Shown here piece after piece: positions 36,822-47,899 of a stretch of 64,000 bases of DNA. Below the pieces are notes generated by a model. That model did not search any database and had not been told where the DNA came from. It worked only from the letters and a program-made list of their open reading frames with translations. The stretch is taken from assembly GCF_900106045.1 (NCBI RefSeq), contig NZ_LT629802.1:2418001-2482000 (forward strand). The letters run 5' to 3'. How positions within the stretch are numbered: position 1 is the first letter of the stretch; every line of letters begins with the position of its first letter. The stretch comes from Pseudomonas mucidolens (GTDB lineage Bacteria; Pseudomonadota; Gammaproteobacteria; Pseudomonadales; Pseudomonadaceae). The position numbers and the translations under genes are program-made.

Positions 36822-37904
36822 ATGACGACGCGCCACCCCACTGAACAAGATCCACGCTGGGCCGCTATCGTTGCCCGCGACCCCAAGGTCGATCTGCAGT
36901 TCGTCTACGGCGTGAAAACCACCGGTGTCTATTGTCGCCCCGGTAGTGCCGCGCGCCTGCCACGCCCGGAAAACGTCGAGTTCTTCGACACAGCGCATCA
37001 CGCCGAGATCGCCGGATACCGTGCCAGTAAACGCGCATCAGGGGATCAAAACCAAGTCGCGCAGCGCCATGCCCACATCGTCGCCGCAGCCTGCCGGCAC
37101 ATCGAACACGCCGAAAACCTGCCCAGCCTCGAGGCCCTGGCCGACCTCGCCGGCCTGAGTCCGTTTTATTTTCACCGGATCTTCAAGGCCGTCACCGGCC
37201 TGACGCCCAAGGGCTACGCCAACGCCCATCGCTCACGCAAGGTGCGTGACGGGCTCAAGGACAGTCATTCGGTAACGGATGCGCTCTATGACGCCGGGTT
37301 CAATTCCAACAGCCGATTCTACGAGAACGCCGACCAGTTGCTCGGGATGAAGCCCGGCGATTACAAGGCCGGCGGTACCAACAGTGATATTCGCTTTGCG
37401 GTCGGCCAGTGCTCCCTCGGTGCAATTCTGGTGGCGCAAAGCAATCGGGGTGTATGCGCGATTCTGCTGGGGGACGATCCCGAGAAACTGGTGCGTGATC
37501 TGCAGGATCAGTTTCCGCGGGCAAATCTCATCGGTGCCGATCACGGCTTCGAACAGTTGATCGCCCAGGTCGTCGGTTTTGTCGAGGCGCCAGCCCTGGG
37601 CCTGGACCTGCCCCTGGATGTGCGCGGCACAGCATTTCAAGAACGGGTCTGGCAAGCCTTGCGCAACATTCCACCCGGCGGCACTGCCAGTTACGCCGAA
37701 ATTGCCAGGCAAATCGGTGCGCCGAGCGCTTTTCGCGCGGTGGCCCAAGCGTGCGGGGCCAACCGGCTGGCGGTAGCGATTCCTTGTCATCGGGTGGTAC
37801 GCAGCGATGGCAATCTGTCAGGGTACCGTTGGGGTGTGGAGCGCAAGCGTCAGTTGCTGGAGCGCGAAGGCGCCACGCCTGACAGAAACCCTTTATCCCT
37901 GTAG
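36822..37904 (+). CDS. ada: Ada-type regulator/O6-methylguanine methyltransferase with altered zinc site
   Basis: A 360-residue three-part Ada protein. N-terminal domain (1-75): the first zinc cysteine is kept in GVYCRPGSAA, but the second is Ser, and the pair normally in RPCKRC reads RASKRAS, so three of four metal cysteines are gone. An AraC-type helix-turn-helix (about 85-180) follows. The C-terminal methyltransferase (about 190-350) keeps the acceptor cysteine in AIPCHRVV and looks active. In E. coli, methylation of the first N-domain cysteine turns Ada into an activator; how this form would work without zinc is unclear. It ends in a 12-bp overlap with the convergent CGNR gene. Confidence 0.9.
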   Translation: MTTRHPTEQDPRWAAIVARDPKVDLQFVYGVKTTGVYCRPGSAARLPRPENVEFFDTAHHAEIAGYRASKRASGDQNQVAQRHAHIVAAACRHIEHAENLPSLEALADLAGLSPFYFHRIFKAVTGLTPKGYANAHRSRKVRDGLKDSHSVTDALYDAGFNSNSRFYENADQLLGMKPGDYKAGGTNSDIRFAVGQCSLGAILVAQSNRGVCAILLGDDPEKLVRDLQDQFPRANLIGADHGFEQLIAQVVGFVEAPALGLDLPLDVRGTAFQERVWQALRNIPPGGTASYAEIARQIGAPSAFRAVAQACGANRLAVAIPCHRVVRSDGNLSGYRWGVERKRQLLEREGATPDRNPLSL

Positions 37905-38486
37905 CTTGCGCAGACGAAACTGCGCCACCTTATGCCGATTGCCACACAGCGCCATGCTGCACCAACGGCGCTTGTGACCCTTGGTGCGGTCGTAGAACCA
38001 CAACACGCATTCGGGATGTTCGCAGGTGCGGATCAAGCCGAAATCGCCCTCGACCAGCAGGACCGCCGCGGCTTCGGCAAGCGGCGCAAGAAACTGTTCA
38101 GGGGTTTGCAGCTTGCGCTGGCGCTCCAGGCGCACCTCGCCCGGCGCGGGCCATACCAGTAGCGGATGGCTGACCGCCTTGCGCAAAAAACCGTTCAGCG
38201 CGCTCGGATCCCCTTGCTGACCCGCCTTGCGCTGTTCCAGTACATCCCGGATCACCTCGCGCAACCCTCGGGCGACCTGCAGCAAAGCCCCCTTCTCAAA
38301 CACCGGCAAGCCGCCCTCTACAGCCCATCCCAGGCGCACCAGCCAACGCTCGACATCGGCGTCCGTCTGCCAGAAGTCTCGTGGCACTCCGTCAATATTG
38401 GCACGGGTATTTAGCAGGTCCAGCACAGGCTCATCCGCCAGCACGTAAGGTTCCAGCGGCGAATCGGTTGGGGGTGTGACGGTCAT
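37893..38486 (-). CDS. ABATE/CGNR zinc-finger regulator
   Basis: A 197-residue protein. Residues 15-140 match the ABATE (putative ligand-binding) domain (VLDLLNTRANIDG, RGLREVIRDVLEQ). The C-terminal CGNR zinc finger has RTCEHPECVLWFYD and RRWCSMALCGNRHK with four cysteines. The family is predicted to be stress-linked transcription regulators. The start is ATG 38486. It diverges from an alpha/beta hydrolase across a promoter region with three phased inverted repeats, which it may bind itself. Confidence 0.88.
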   Translation of the reverse strand: MTVTPPTDSPLEPYVLADEPVLDLLNTRANIDGVPRDFWQTDADVERWLVRLGWAVEGGLPVFEKGALLQVARGLREVIRDVLEQRKAGQQGDPSALNGFLRKAVSHPLLVWPAPGEVRLERQRKLQTPEQFLAPLAEAAAVLLVEGDFGLIRTCEHPECVLWFYDRTKGHKRRWCSMALCGNRHKVAQFRLRKLQG

Positions 38487-38514
38487 GGCAGGTCCTCTTG
38501 AACACCTCACGAGA

Positions 38515-38656
38515 GTAACCGCTATTCAACAATTTGTGTAGTTACAGAATCAGAAATGCACGCCAACACAGTAACCAATTAAATTAATTTGACAGGTTAC
38601 ATATTTCAGTGCAGCCTGCTTACTGAGTAACCCATTAAATACATTTAAACAGTTAC
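38515..38656. repeat. Three inverted repeats at exact 56-bp spacing in a divergent promoter
   Basis: Inverted repeats begin at 38515, 38571 and 38627. Each opens with GTAACC and closes with (G)GTTAC after 18-20 nt: 38515-38545, 38571-38600 and 38627-38656. Copies 2 and 3 also share an AT core (ATTAAAT...ATTT). The period is exactly 56 bp. They fill the space between the CGNR regulator (29 bp from its start) and the hydrolase (16 bp from its start). A multi-site operator is the likely meaning. Confidence 0.75.
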
Positions 38657-38671
38657 AAAAGGAACGCAGTC

Positions 38672-39550
38672 ATGTCGCATTCAGCCCCCGTAATCCACTA
38701 CCGCCATGTCGACGCCGATGGCGTCCGCGTGTTCTATCGCGAAGCCGGTGATCCTTCGGCACCGGTCATATTACTGCTGCATGGTTTCCCCAGTTCGTCC
38801 CATATGTACCGCGACTTGATCCCGCTGCTCGCCACCCGCTACCGCGTGATCGCGCCGGATCTGCCAGGATTTGGCTTTACCGAAGTGCCCCCCGAACGCG
38901 AGTACCACTACAGCTTCGACAATTTGGCCAGCACCGTCGGCCACTTCGTTGATGTGCTTGAGCTCAGTCGCTATGCCCTGTACGTATTCGACTACGGCGC
39001 GCCGGTTGGCCTGCGTCTTGCGGTAGCCCATCCGCAGCGGGTCAGCGCGCTGGTGTCGCAAAATGGCAACGCTTACCTGCAAGGGCTGGGCGATGCGTGG
39101 GCACCGATCCGCACCTACTGGGCCGATCCGAGCCCAGCCAATCGAGAGGTGATCCGTCATGCGGTGGTCAGCCTGGAAGGCACCCGCTATCAGTACCTGC
39201 ATGGGGTGGCTCAGCCGGAGCTGGTCGCACCTGAGTCCTATATGCTCGACACGCTGCTGATGCAGCGCCCCGGCAATGACGAGATCCAGCTCGACCTGTT
39301 CCTCGACTACCGCAACAACTTGACGTTGTACCCGGCTTTCCAGGCCTTTTTCCAGGCCACACAACTGCCGACGCTGGTGATCTGGGGGCGCAATGATCCA
39401 TTTTTCATTCCCCCCGGCGCTCACGCTTACAAGGTCGACAACCCTAACGCGGTGGTGGAGTTACTCGACACCGGGCATTTCGCTCTGGAAACCCATGCCG
39501 CGCATATTGCCCAACGAATCCATGCGGTGCTGGGACACGCCATCGACTGA
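38672..39550 (+). CDS. Alpha/beta hydrolase with aspartate nucleophile (epoxide hydrolase/dehalogenase-like)
   Basis: A 292-residue alpha/beta-fold hydrolase. The oxyanion motif LLHGFPSSSHMYRDL is at about residue 32. The nucleophile elbow reads VFDYGAPVGL, with aspartate where esterases have serine, as in epoxide hydrolases and haloalkane dehalogenases. The later acid lies in WGRNDPFF and the histidine in DTGHFALE. Its substrate is unknown. It diverges from a CGNR-type regulator, and the array between them suggests inducible control by that regulator. Confidence 0.88.
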   Translation: MSHSAPVIHYRHVDADGVRVFYREAGDPSAPVILLLHGFPSSSHMYRDLIPLLATRYRVIAPDLPGFGFTEVPPEREYHYSFDNLASTVGHFVDVLELSRYALYVFDYGAPVGLRLAVAHPQRVSALVSQNGNAYLQGLGDAWAPIRTYWADPSPANREVIRHAVVSLEGTRYQYLHGVAQPELVAPESYMLDTLLMQRPGNDEIQLDLFLDYRNNLTLYPAFQAFFQATQLPTLVIWGRNDPFFIPPGAHAYKVDNPNAVVELLDTGHFALETHAAHIAQRIHAVLGHAID

Positions 39551-39669
39551 GACTGGCCAAGGAGCCCGGCATGAAACGCCGGGTTCGTCCAGTGAATAAA
39601 ACAGACTGGCCGCCGGTGTCCAGGCCCTGCTAAAACAGCTGGCATGCATTCCTTCTGGAGACGCGATCC

Positions 39670-40734
39670 ATGAGCACCTGGCCAGACACCCGCATTCTCG
39701 ATCTGCTGGGCATTGAACTGCCGATCATTCAAGCCCCCATGGCGGGCGCCACCGGCACCGCGATGGTGATTGCCGCCAGCCGCGCCGGAGCCTTGGGTTC
39801 CATGCCCGCCGCGGCCCTGAGTATCGAACAACTGCGCGAGGCGCTGGGCACCTTGCGCGCAGCCGGCACGCGACCGCTGAACGTCAACTTCTTCTGTCAC
39901 CAACCCCCGCCTGTCGATGCCGAACGTGAGCGTCAGTGGAAAAACCTGCTGGAACCCTACTACCGTGAACTGGGCGCCGACTTCGATGCGCCGACACCCG
40001 TGTCAAATCGCGCGCCGTTCGACAGTGTCGCGTGTGAAGTAGTGGAAGAGTTTCGCCCCGAAGTGGTCAGTTTTCACTTCGGCCTGCCGGAGAAGCGTCT
40101 GCTGGAGCGAGTCAAGGCCACGGGTGCAAAAGTGTTGTCGTCCGCCACCACCGTGCAAGAGGCCATCTGGCTCGAGCAGCACGGTTGCGACGCCATCATC
40201 GCCATGGGTTATGAAGCCGGCGGCCATCGCGGGATGTTCCTCAGCGAGGACCTCAACAGCCAGATCGGCACCATGGCGTTGGTGCCGCAGATTGTCGATG
40301 CCGTCAGCCTGCCAGTGATCGCGGCCGGCGGCATCGGTGATGCGCGGGGCATCGTCGCGGCGTTCGCCCTCGGGGCGTCGGCGGTACAGATCGGCACAGC
40401 TTACCTGTTCACCCCGGAGGCCAGCGTCACAGCGTCACACCACTCCGCATTGCGCAGTGCCCAAGCCAGTGAGACGGCGTTGACCAACCTGTTCACCGGG
40501 CGCCCGGCGCGCGGCATCATCAATCGGATCATGCGCGAACTGGGACCGATCAGCCCCGCCGCCCCAGCGTTTCCGCTGTCCGGCGGCGCCTTGATGCCGT
40601 TGAAGGCCAAGCACGAAGCCGACTTCAGCAATCTGTGGTCGGGACAGGCGTTGCGCCTGTGCAAGGACCAGACGAGCTATGAACTGACCCGAACCTTGGG
40701 CGCACAAGCACTGGAAAAACTCCAAAGAACCTGA
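39670..40734 (+). CDS. Nitronate monooxygenase family flavoenzyme
   Basis: A 354-residue FMN-dependent TIM-barrel enzyme of the nitronate monooxygenase (2-nitropropane dioxygenase) family. Motifs are IIQAPMAGATG near the N-terminus, SFHFGLPE, SSATTVQEA, the catalytic-histidine region YEAGGHRGMF, and the phosphate-binding AAGGIGDARG. These enzymes oxidise nitronates such as propionate 3-nitronate, a toxic metabolite. A ribosome site (TCTGGAG) lies 10-16 nt upstream of the ATG. Confidence 0.92.
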   Translation: MSTWPDTRILDLLGIELPIIQAPMAGATGTAMVIAASRAGALGSMPAAALSIEQLREALGTLRAAGTRPLNVNFFCHQPPPVDAERERQWKNLLEPYYRELGADFDAPTPVSNRAPFDSVACEVVEEFRPEVVSFHFGLPEKRLLERVKATGAKVLSSATTVQEAIWLEQHGCDAIIAMGYEAGGHRGMFLSEDLNSQIGTMALVPQIVDAVSLPVIAAGGIGDARGIVAAFALGASAVQIGTAYLFTPEASVTASHHSALRSAQASETALTNLFTGRPARGIINRIMRELGPISPAAPAFPLSGGALMPLKAKHEADFSNLWSGQALRLCKDQTSYELTRTLGAQALEKLQRT

Positions 40735-41631
<897 letters not shown>

Positions 41632-42312
41632 ATGCCTCTATCGAGCGCCGATTTTTCCGCGATCTGGCTGACCCTGAAACTGGCGTCGCTGACCACCGTG
41701 ATTCTGCTAATCATCGGTACGCCGATTGCCTTATGGCTTTCGCGCACGCGCTCGTGGTGGCGCGGGCCGGTTGGGGCGGTGGTCGCCCTGCCCTTGGTGC
41801 TGCCGCCGACGGTGATCGGCTTTTACTTGCTGCTGGCCATGGGACCCAACGGCTACCTCGGCCAGTTCACCCAATGGCTGGGGCTGGGCACGCTGACCTT
41901 CAGTTTTGCGGGCCTGGTGATCGGCTCGGTGATCTATTCGATGCCCTTTGTGGTGCAGCCGTTGCAGAACGCGTTTTCGGCGATTGGCACCCGTCCGCTG
42001 GAAGTGGCCGCGACCTTGCGAGCCAACCCCTGGGACACGTTTTTCAGTGTGATCCTGCCGCTGGCCCGTCCAGGCTTTATCACCGCTTCGATTCTCGGTT
42101 TCGCGCACACCGTCGGCGAGTTCGGCGTGGTATTGATGATCGGCGGCAATATCCCTGACAAGACCCGGGTGGTCTCGGTGCAGATCTACGATCACGTCGA
42201 AGCCATGGAATACCTGCAAGCCCATTGGCTGGCCGGCGCGATGCTGGTGTTTTCTTTCCTGGTGTTGCTGGCCCTCTACTCCAGCCGCAAAACCCGCGCG
42301 GGGTGGGGTTGA
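41632..42312 (+). CDS. modB: Molybdate ABC transporter permease
   Basis: A 226-residue inner-membrane permease with five hydrophobic segments. The ModB motif [15 protein letters not shown] is at about residue 56. The EAA loop, which docks with the ATPase, reads [25 protein letters not shown]. Its ATG follows the modA TAA with no gap, and its stop overlaps the modC ATG, so the operon is translationally coupled. Confidence 0.95.
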   Translation: MPLSSADFSAIWLTLKLASLTTVILLIIGTPIALWLSRTRSWWRGPVGAVVALPLVLPPTVIGFYLLLAMGPNGYLGQFTQWLGLGTLTFSFAGLVIGSVIYSMPFVVQPLQNAFSAIGTRPLEVAATLRANPWDTFFSVILPLARPGFITASILGFAHTVGEFGVVLMIGGNIPDKTRVVSVQIYDHVEAMEYLQAHWLAGAMLVFSFLVLLALYSSRKTRAGWG

Positions 42313-43397
42313 TGTCGATGATTGAACTGTCTCTGCAACTGCACTATTCGGGGTTTGCCCTGGATGTCGACCTGCAATTACCCGGTCGTGGCGTCACCGC
42401 ACTCTATGGGCATTCCGGTTCCGGCAAGACCACCTGCCTGCGCTGCATCGCCGGGCTGGAACGGGCCGAGAACGGCTTTGTGCAAATCAACGATCAGGTC
42501 TGGCAAGACAGCCGCAACGGCGTGTTTGTGCCGCCGCACAAACGCGCCATCGGCTACGTCTTTCAAGAGGCCAGTCTGTTTCCCCATTTGTCGGTGCTGG
42601 CCAACCTGGAATTCGGCCTCAAGCGCATCCCCCGACAACAGCGGCGGGTCGACCTGGCACAGGCGACCGAGTTATTGGGTATTGGTCATTTGCTGGAGCG
42701 CCGTCCCGAACACTTGTCCGGGGGCGAACGCCAGCGCATCGGCATCGCCCGCGCTCTGCTTACCAGCCCGCAATTGCTGTTGATGGACGAACCCCTCGCC
42801 GCCCTGGACAGCAAGCGTAAAGGCGAAATCCTGCCCTACCTGGAACGTTTGCACGACCAGTTGGAGATTCCGCTGCTGTATGTCAGTCATGCCCAGGATG
42901 AAGTGGCGCGCCTGGCCGATCACATCGTCTTGCTCAGCGAGGGCAAGGCCCTGGCCAGCGGCCCCATCGGCGAAACCCTGGCCCGGCTCGACTTGCCGCT
43001 GGCGCTTGGTGACGAGGCTGGCGTCGTGATCAGCGGCACCGTCAGCGCCCATGACGCTCACTATCAGTTACTCACCCTGCAACTGCCCGACTGCCCGTTA
43101 CAGATGCGCGTGGCCCACGGGCCGCTGGACCTGGGCAAACAATTGCGCTTCAAAGTGCAGGCGCGGGATGTCAGCCTCAGCCTGCAGCCGGAGGAACACA
43201 GCAGTATCCTCAACCGCTTGCCGGTGATCGTGACCGAGGAGATTCCCGCCGACAACAGCGCCCATGTGCTGGTACGTCTCGACGCGGCGGGCACGCCATT
43301 GCTGGCGCGGATCACCCGCTATTCACGGGACCAGTTGCGACTGCATCCCGGGCAGGCTTTGTGGGTGCAGATCAAGGCGGTGGCAGTGCTGGCCTGA
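42312..43397 (+). CDS. modC: Molybdate ABC transporter ATP-binding protein
   Basis: A 361-residue ATPase. Walker A is GHSGSGKTT, the signature [15 protein letters not shown], and Walker [12 protein letters not shown]. The C-terminal about 70 residues form the regulatory Mop domain ([32 protein letters not shown]), which binds molybdate. ATG 42312 overlaps the modB stop (ATGA pattern). An earlier in-frame start at 42225 inside modB is not supported. Confidence 0.95.
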   Translation: MSMIELSLQLHYSGFALDVDLQLPGRGVTALYGHSGSGKTTCLRCIAGLERAENGFVQINDQVWQDSRNGVFVPPHKRAIGYVFQEASLFPHLSVLANLEFGLKRIPRQQRRVDLAQATELLGIGHLLERRPEHLSGGERQRIGIARALLTSPQLLLMDEPLAALDSKRKGEILPYLERLHDQLEIPLLYVSHAQDEVARLADHIVLLSEGKALASGPIGETLARLDLPLALGDEAGVVISGTVSAHDAHYQLLTLQLPDCPLQMRVAHGPLDLGKQLRFKVQARDVSLSLQPEEHSSILNRLPVIVTEEIPADNSAHVLVRLDAAGTPLLARITRYSRDQLRLHPGQALWVQIKAVAVLA

Positions 43398-43478
43398 TCG
43401 GGTGCAATCCGTTGGCACCACCGCACACGGCCGCGGTCAATCAGTCATACCCGCCTGATTGCCCTCCAGGACTTTGCC

Positions 43479-44507
43479 ATGCCCGACTCCGCGCTGTTTG
43501 CCGACCTGCCCCGCGACCTGCATTACGTTGACGACACCCAACCCGGCCTGCGCCGTAAAAAACTGCGCGGCAAGTTCCAGTATTTCGATGCCGACGGCCA
43601 GCGCATCAGCGACGCCGCCGAAATCCAGCGCATCAACGCCCTGGCTATCCCACCGGCCTATACCGACGCCTGGATCTGCGCCGACCCGCAAGGCCATCTG
43701 CAGGCCACCGGGCGCGATGCTCGGGGCCGCAAGCAATACCGTTATCACCCGCGCTGGCGCGAAGTGCGTGACAGCGACAAATATTCGCGCCTGCAGGCGT
43801 TCGGCAACGCGCTGCCCAAGCTGCGCAAGCAACTGGAAGCGCAAATCGCCACCTCTGGCTTTAACCGGGAAAAAGTCCTGGCGACCGTGGTGTCGTTGCT
43901 GGACGCAACACTGATCCGGGTCGGCAACAGCCAATATGCGCGAGACAACCGCTCCTATGGACTGACCACCCTGCGCACGCGGCATGTGGACGTCAAGGGC
44001 AGTGAAATCCAATTCCAGTTTCGCGGCAAGAGCGGCATTGAGCATCAGGTCAGCGTGAAGGACCGGCGACTGGCGAATGTGATCAAGCGCTGCCTGGAAC
44101 TGCCGGGACAGAACCTGTTCCAGTACCTGGACGAAAACGGCGAGCGACGTACCGTCAGCTCCACCGACGTCAACGCCTACTTACACAGCCTCACCGGCGC
44201 GGACTTTACCGCCAAGGATTACCGGACCTGGGCCGGTAGCGCACAGGCGTTGGCGGTGCTGCGGGAGTTGGCCTGGCAACCGGAATCCGACGCGAAAAAG
44301 CACCTGGTCCAGATGGTCAAGGATGTCGCCAGGCAGTTGGGTAATACCCCAGCAGTGTGCCGCAAATGCTACATTCATCCGGCTGTGCTCGAGCACTTTA
44401 CCCTCGGAGAACTGGCGAAATTGCCCAAGCCCCGGGCACGCAAAGGGTTGAAAGCCGAGGAAGTGGGATTGGCGATGTTTCTCGAACGACTGGCTGCGAC
44501 CTTGTAG
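43479..44507 (+). CDS. Bacterial DNA topoisomerase IB
   Basis: A 342-residue topoisomerase of the poxvirus-like bacterial type, which relaxes supercoils through a 3'-phosphotyrosyl link. An N-terminal DNA-binding domain (RRKKLRGKFQYFDADG, IPPAYTDAWIC) precedes the catalytic domain. Catalytic residues are the arginine in RVGNSQYA, lysine in FRGKSGIEH, and the nucleophilic tyrosine in KCYIHPAV. Such enzymes occur in some soil and plant-associated bacteria. It is monocistronic. Confidence 0.9.
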   Translation: MPDSALFADLPRDLHYVDDTQPGLRRKKLRGKFQYFDADGQRISDAAEIQRINALAIPPAYTDAWICADPQGHLQATGRDARGRKQYRYHPRWREVRDSDKYSRLQAFGNALPKLRKQLEAQIATSGFNREKVLATVVSLLDATLIRVGNSQYARDNRSYGLTTLRTRHVDVKGSEIQFQFRGKSGIEHQVSVKDRRLANVIKRCLELPGQNLFQYLDENGERRTVSSTDVNAYLHSLTGADFTAKDYRTWAGSAQALAVLRELAWQPESDAKKHLVQMVKDVARQLGNTPAVCRKCYIHPAVLEHFTLGELAKLPKPRARKGLKAEEVGLAMFLERLAATL

Positions 44508-44651
44508 GAAAACTTCCCGTTGCGCTACCCTGTCGAACCTTTCTGTCCCCAGGACGACCGCCGACGTGAACCACTAAGCCTTCCAACATGTAAACGCAAC
44601 GAGCCGCCCGACGCGCTTGTTGGCTTGTACCACAGTGTTTTGGAGGTGCTG

Positions 44652-46284
44652 ATGACTGACGTCAAGCGGCTGCCTGTACTTGTTTCCTTGCATCACGTGG
44701 GTTTTCAGTTCGCCAATGGCGAAACCTTGCTGGAAGACCTCACGGTCTCTTTCGATCACACACCTACCGCCATTGTCGGACGCAATGGCATGGGTAAAAG
44801 TGTGCTCGCGCGTTTAATCGCCGGCGAACTGGTGCCGTCTTCCGGCACTCTCAAATCCTCGGCCAGCGTGGCCTACGTCCCACAAATCATCGACCCGGCG
44901 CCCAACCAAACCGTGGCCCACCTGACCGGGTGCGCCGACGTTCTTGCCGCCCTGGAGCGCCTGGCCGAAGGACACGCCCTGCCCGATGACCTGGAATTGA
45001 TCGACGATCGCTGGGACCTGGCCGAACGCCTGCGCCAGGCGCTCGACGCCGCTGACTTGTCTGATACCGTGGTTGACCAGCCCGCCGAACAGCTCAGCGG
45101 TGGCCAGTTGGCCAGGGTCGCGCTGATCGGTGCATTGCTGAGGAAACCGCAATTGCTGATTCTCGACGAACCCAGCAACCATCTGGACAGCGCGGGGCGC
45201 GACTGGCTGCTGAGCACGCTGGCGCATTGGCGCGGCGGTTTGCTCATGGTCAGTCATGACCGACAACTGCTCGATACAGTGGGTCGGATCATCGAACTGT
45301 CGCCCCTGGGTCTGCGCATCTACGGCGGCAACTATGACGACTATCGCCGTCAACGTGATGCCGAACAGCACGCCGCTCAGGCCTCGCTCGAACATGCGCG
45401 CCTGGAGCGGCGGCGTGAACGCCAGCGCCTGCAACATGAGCATGACAGCCTCCAGCGCCAGGCCGCGCGCGCGCAAACACGCAGAAACCGCGAATGTCGA
45501 CGCCTTCACCCAGGCGCGCTGGAAAGGTTCCGCGAATGAAATCGTCAGCAACGTGCGCAGCGCTCACGTGCAACACAAGCAGCAACTGGACCAGCGCGTG
45601 CGAGCGGCCCACGAGCGTGTCGTGGAGGACGCGCCGATCCTGCTGGCGTTGCCTGACCTCCTTCTGCCCGCCGGGCGTCAGGTCCTGTCGCTGATCGATG
45701 TGCAGCTTCCCTGGCTTGATCCTTCGGCGCCACCTTCGTTCATCAGCATGAGCCTGACCGGGCCGGTACGGGTGGCCGTGAGCGGACCGAACGGTTGCGG
45801 TAAATCGACCTTGCTCAAACTGCTGGCAGGCCAATTGCGCCCGGTCAGTGGCGAATGCGCCGTGCACCTCGCCTGCGCCTATATCGATCAACAACTGGCG
45901 TTGCTCGACGATCGATATTCAATTGTCGAGCAGCTCAATCTGCTGAACACGCCACTGGCCGAAGGCGAGTTGCGCACTCGATTGGCCCTGTTGCAACTGG
46001 ATGCGTTGCGGGTCACTCAAGCGGTCGGCCAGCTCAGCGGTGGTGAACGTTTGAAGGCCGCCATGGCCGTCGCTCTATGGCGCGCTACCCCGGCGCAACT
46101 GCTGTTGCTGGATGAGCCCACCAACCACCTGGACCTGGAATCAATCACCGCGTTTGAACGCGCCTTGCAGGGATTTCCCGGTGCGCTGCTAGCGGTGTCC
46201 CACGACGCCAGCTTTCTCGAAGCGCTCAACCCGACTCATGTTCTGAGCTGGCACGCCGATGGCTGGCGCCTGACGCTGAGTTGA
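44652..46284 (+). pseudogene. ABC-F family ATPase, frameshifted in a CG run
   Basis: Two frames together encode a complete two-ATPase ABC-F protein of about 544 residues. The first (from ATG 44652, with GGAGG upstream) has GRNGMGKS, LSGGQLARVAL and ILDEPSNHLD, and ends at 45539 after a frame slip. The second resumes at about 45475 (KHAETANVDAFTQARW) with GPNGCGKST, LSGGERLKAAM and LLDEPTNHLD. The slip falls in an 11-nt CGCGCGCGCGC run (45464-45474); a 2-nt change there restores the frame. ABC-F proteins act on the ribosome. This could be a real mutation, a phase-variable tract or a sequencing error. The first half alone would still make one ATPase domain. Confidence 0.82.
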
Positions 46285-46380
46285 ATCGCACGCACCGTTC
46301 ATTCAGCCAGGCAGCTCAGCCTTTGCACCATCAGCCTGCGTCGCTCATGATCCAGAGCCGACACAAGGAGCTTGTCACCC

Positions 46381-46866
46381 ATGCCAACACCCACGCTGCA
46401 TCTGATGTGCGGCAAGATCGCAGCAGGCAAGTCAACGCTGGCCAACACCCTCGCCGTTGATCACGGCGCGATGGTACTCAGTGAAGACCAATGGCTTTCC
46501 CGGCTCTATCCTGGAGAGATTCGTTCGGTGGCGGACTACCGGCGGTGTGCACAGAGACTGCGTGGGGTGTTGGGGCCGCTGGTGATCGACCTGCTTGAGT
46601 CAGGCGTCTGCGTGGTACTGGACTTTCCCGCCAATACCGTCGCGGATCGCGCATGGTTGCGCGGCTTGGCCCTGACCGCGCGCGTGCCGCATTGCCTGCA
46701 TTTTCTTGAGGTGGATGACGACACTTGCCGTGCCCGACTTCACGCGCGGAACCAGCAGCGCGACCACGACTTTGCGGCGACCGATGCCGAGTTTGACCTG
46801 ATTACCAGCCACTTCCGCGCGCCTCATCCGGATGAAGAGCTTGTCATCAGGGTTCATCGCCCTTAA
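46381..46866 (+). CDS. P-loop ATP-binding protein (kinase-like)
   Basis: A 161-residue AAA/zeta-kinase-like protein. Walker A is [13 protein letters not shown] at residue 9, an [13 protein letters not shown] segment resembles substrate lids of small-molecule kinases, and [10 protein letters not shown] is the Walker B-like strand. It probably phosphorylates a small molecule or nucleic-acid end, but the substrate is unknown. ATG 46381 follows AAGGAG at long spacing. Its stop overlaps the convergent argC gene by 4 bp. Confidence 0.82.
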   Translation: MPTPTLHLMCGKIAAGKSTLANTLAVDHGAMVLSEDQWLSRLYPGEIRSVADYRRCAQRLRGVLGPLVIDLLESGVCVVLDFPANTVADRAWLRGLALTARVPHCLHFLEVDDDTCRARLHARNQQRDHDFAATDAEFDLITSHFRAPHPDEELVIRVHRP

Positions 46867-47786
46867 ACCATCGCCAGCATCAAATCCAGGTTCTGCACGG
46901 CCGCGCCCGCGGCGCCCTTGCCTAGATTGTCAAACACCGCGGCCAACAGGAGCTGATTGCCATTTTCAAACACCATCAACTTCATATCGTCCGTCCCGTT
47001 GAGCATTTGCGGGTCCAGAGCCAGCAGCTGCTTTGCATCGCCCATCGACATGACCTGTACATGATCGGCATCGGCGTAATGCTGCTCCAGGCACGTCTGT
47101 ATCCGCATCGCATCAGTCCCGGGGGCCAACAAACGTAGCTCCAGCGGGATGCTCAAGACGATTCCCTGGCGAAAAGCGCCGTATGCCGGGACAAACATCG
47201 GGCGCTGCGCCAAGCCGCTGTGCAGTTGGATCTCCGGAACATGCTTGTGCATCAGGCCCAGCCCATATAGTTGAAACGCCGACGCCTGGGATGCGGTTTC
47301 ACCCTCATACTGTTCGACAGCCACACGTCCGCCGCCGGAATAGCCTGACACCGCATGGATGCTGACCGGGTAATCCCTGGGTAGCAAACCGGCCTCCAGC
47401 AACGGACGCAGCAGACCTACCGCCCCAGTCGGATAACAACCGGGATTACTGACCCGACGCGCGCTGGCAATATGTTGCGCCTGCTGTGGGCTCATTTGCG
47501 CGAAACCGTAGGTCCAGTCTGGGTGGATACGGTGCGCCGAACTGGCATCGATCACCCGCACCGCTGGATTGCTGATGCTGGCGACCGCATCACGTGCCGC
47601 ATCGTCAGGCAAGCAGAGGATCGCGATGTCGCAGGCGTTGATCGCATCGGCGCGGCGTTGAGGATCTTTGCGGTATGGCGCAGCGAGTGTGACCAGCTGC
47701 AAATCAGCCCGCTCGTGCAGTCTCTGGTGGATTTGCAGACCGGTGGTGCCTTGGTCGCCGTCGATAAATATCAGGGGAGTGGTCAT
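46863..47786 (-). CDS. argC: N-acetyl-gamma-glutamyl-phosphate reductase, type 2
   Basis: A 307-residue NADP-dependent reductase of arginine synthesis, of the shorter type-2 form. The cofactor segment [13 protein letters not shown] is at residue 6, the catalytic cysteine lies in [11 protein letters not shown], and the substrate histidine in [10 protein letters not shown]. It reduces N-acetylglutamyl phosphate to the semialdehyde. Pseudomonads usually carry a separate, longer argC; whether this is a second copy cannot be told from the window. It diverges from a LysR gene, so it may be specially regulated. Confidence 0.92.
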   Translation of the reverse strand: MTTPLIFIDGDQGTTGLQIHQRLHERADLQLVTLAAPYRKDPQRRADAINACDIAILCLPDDAARDAVASISNPAVRVIDASSAHRIHPDWTYGFAQMSPQQAQHIASARRVSNPGCYPTGAVGLLRPLLEAGLLPRDYPVSIHAVSGYSGGGRVAVEQYEGETASQASAFQLYGLGLMHKHVPEIQLHSGLAQRPMFVPAYGAFRQGIVLSIPLELRLLAPGTDAMRIQTCLEQHYADADHVQVMSMGDAKQLLALDPQMLNGTDDMKLMVFENGNQLLLAAVFDNLGKGAAGAAVQNLDLMLAMV

Positions 47787-47899
47787 GCACAGCGCTCGTC
47801 AGCAAGATTCAATAAGCGCAATCTTCTCCATGGCCCTACAATAATGAAAGTTGAATTTAAGAACGCTTTAATTCAGATTTTCTGAATCAGGAGTCATGC

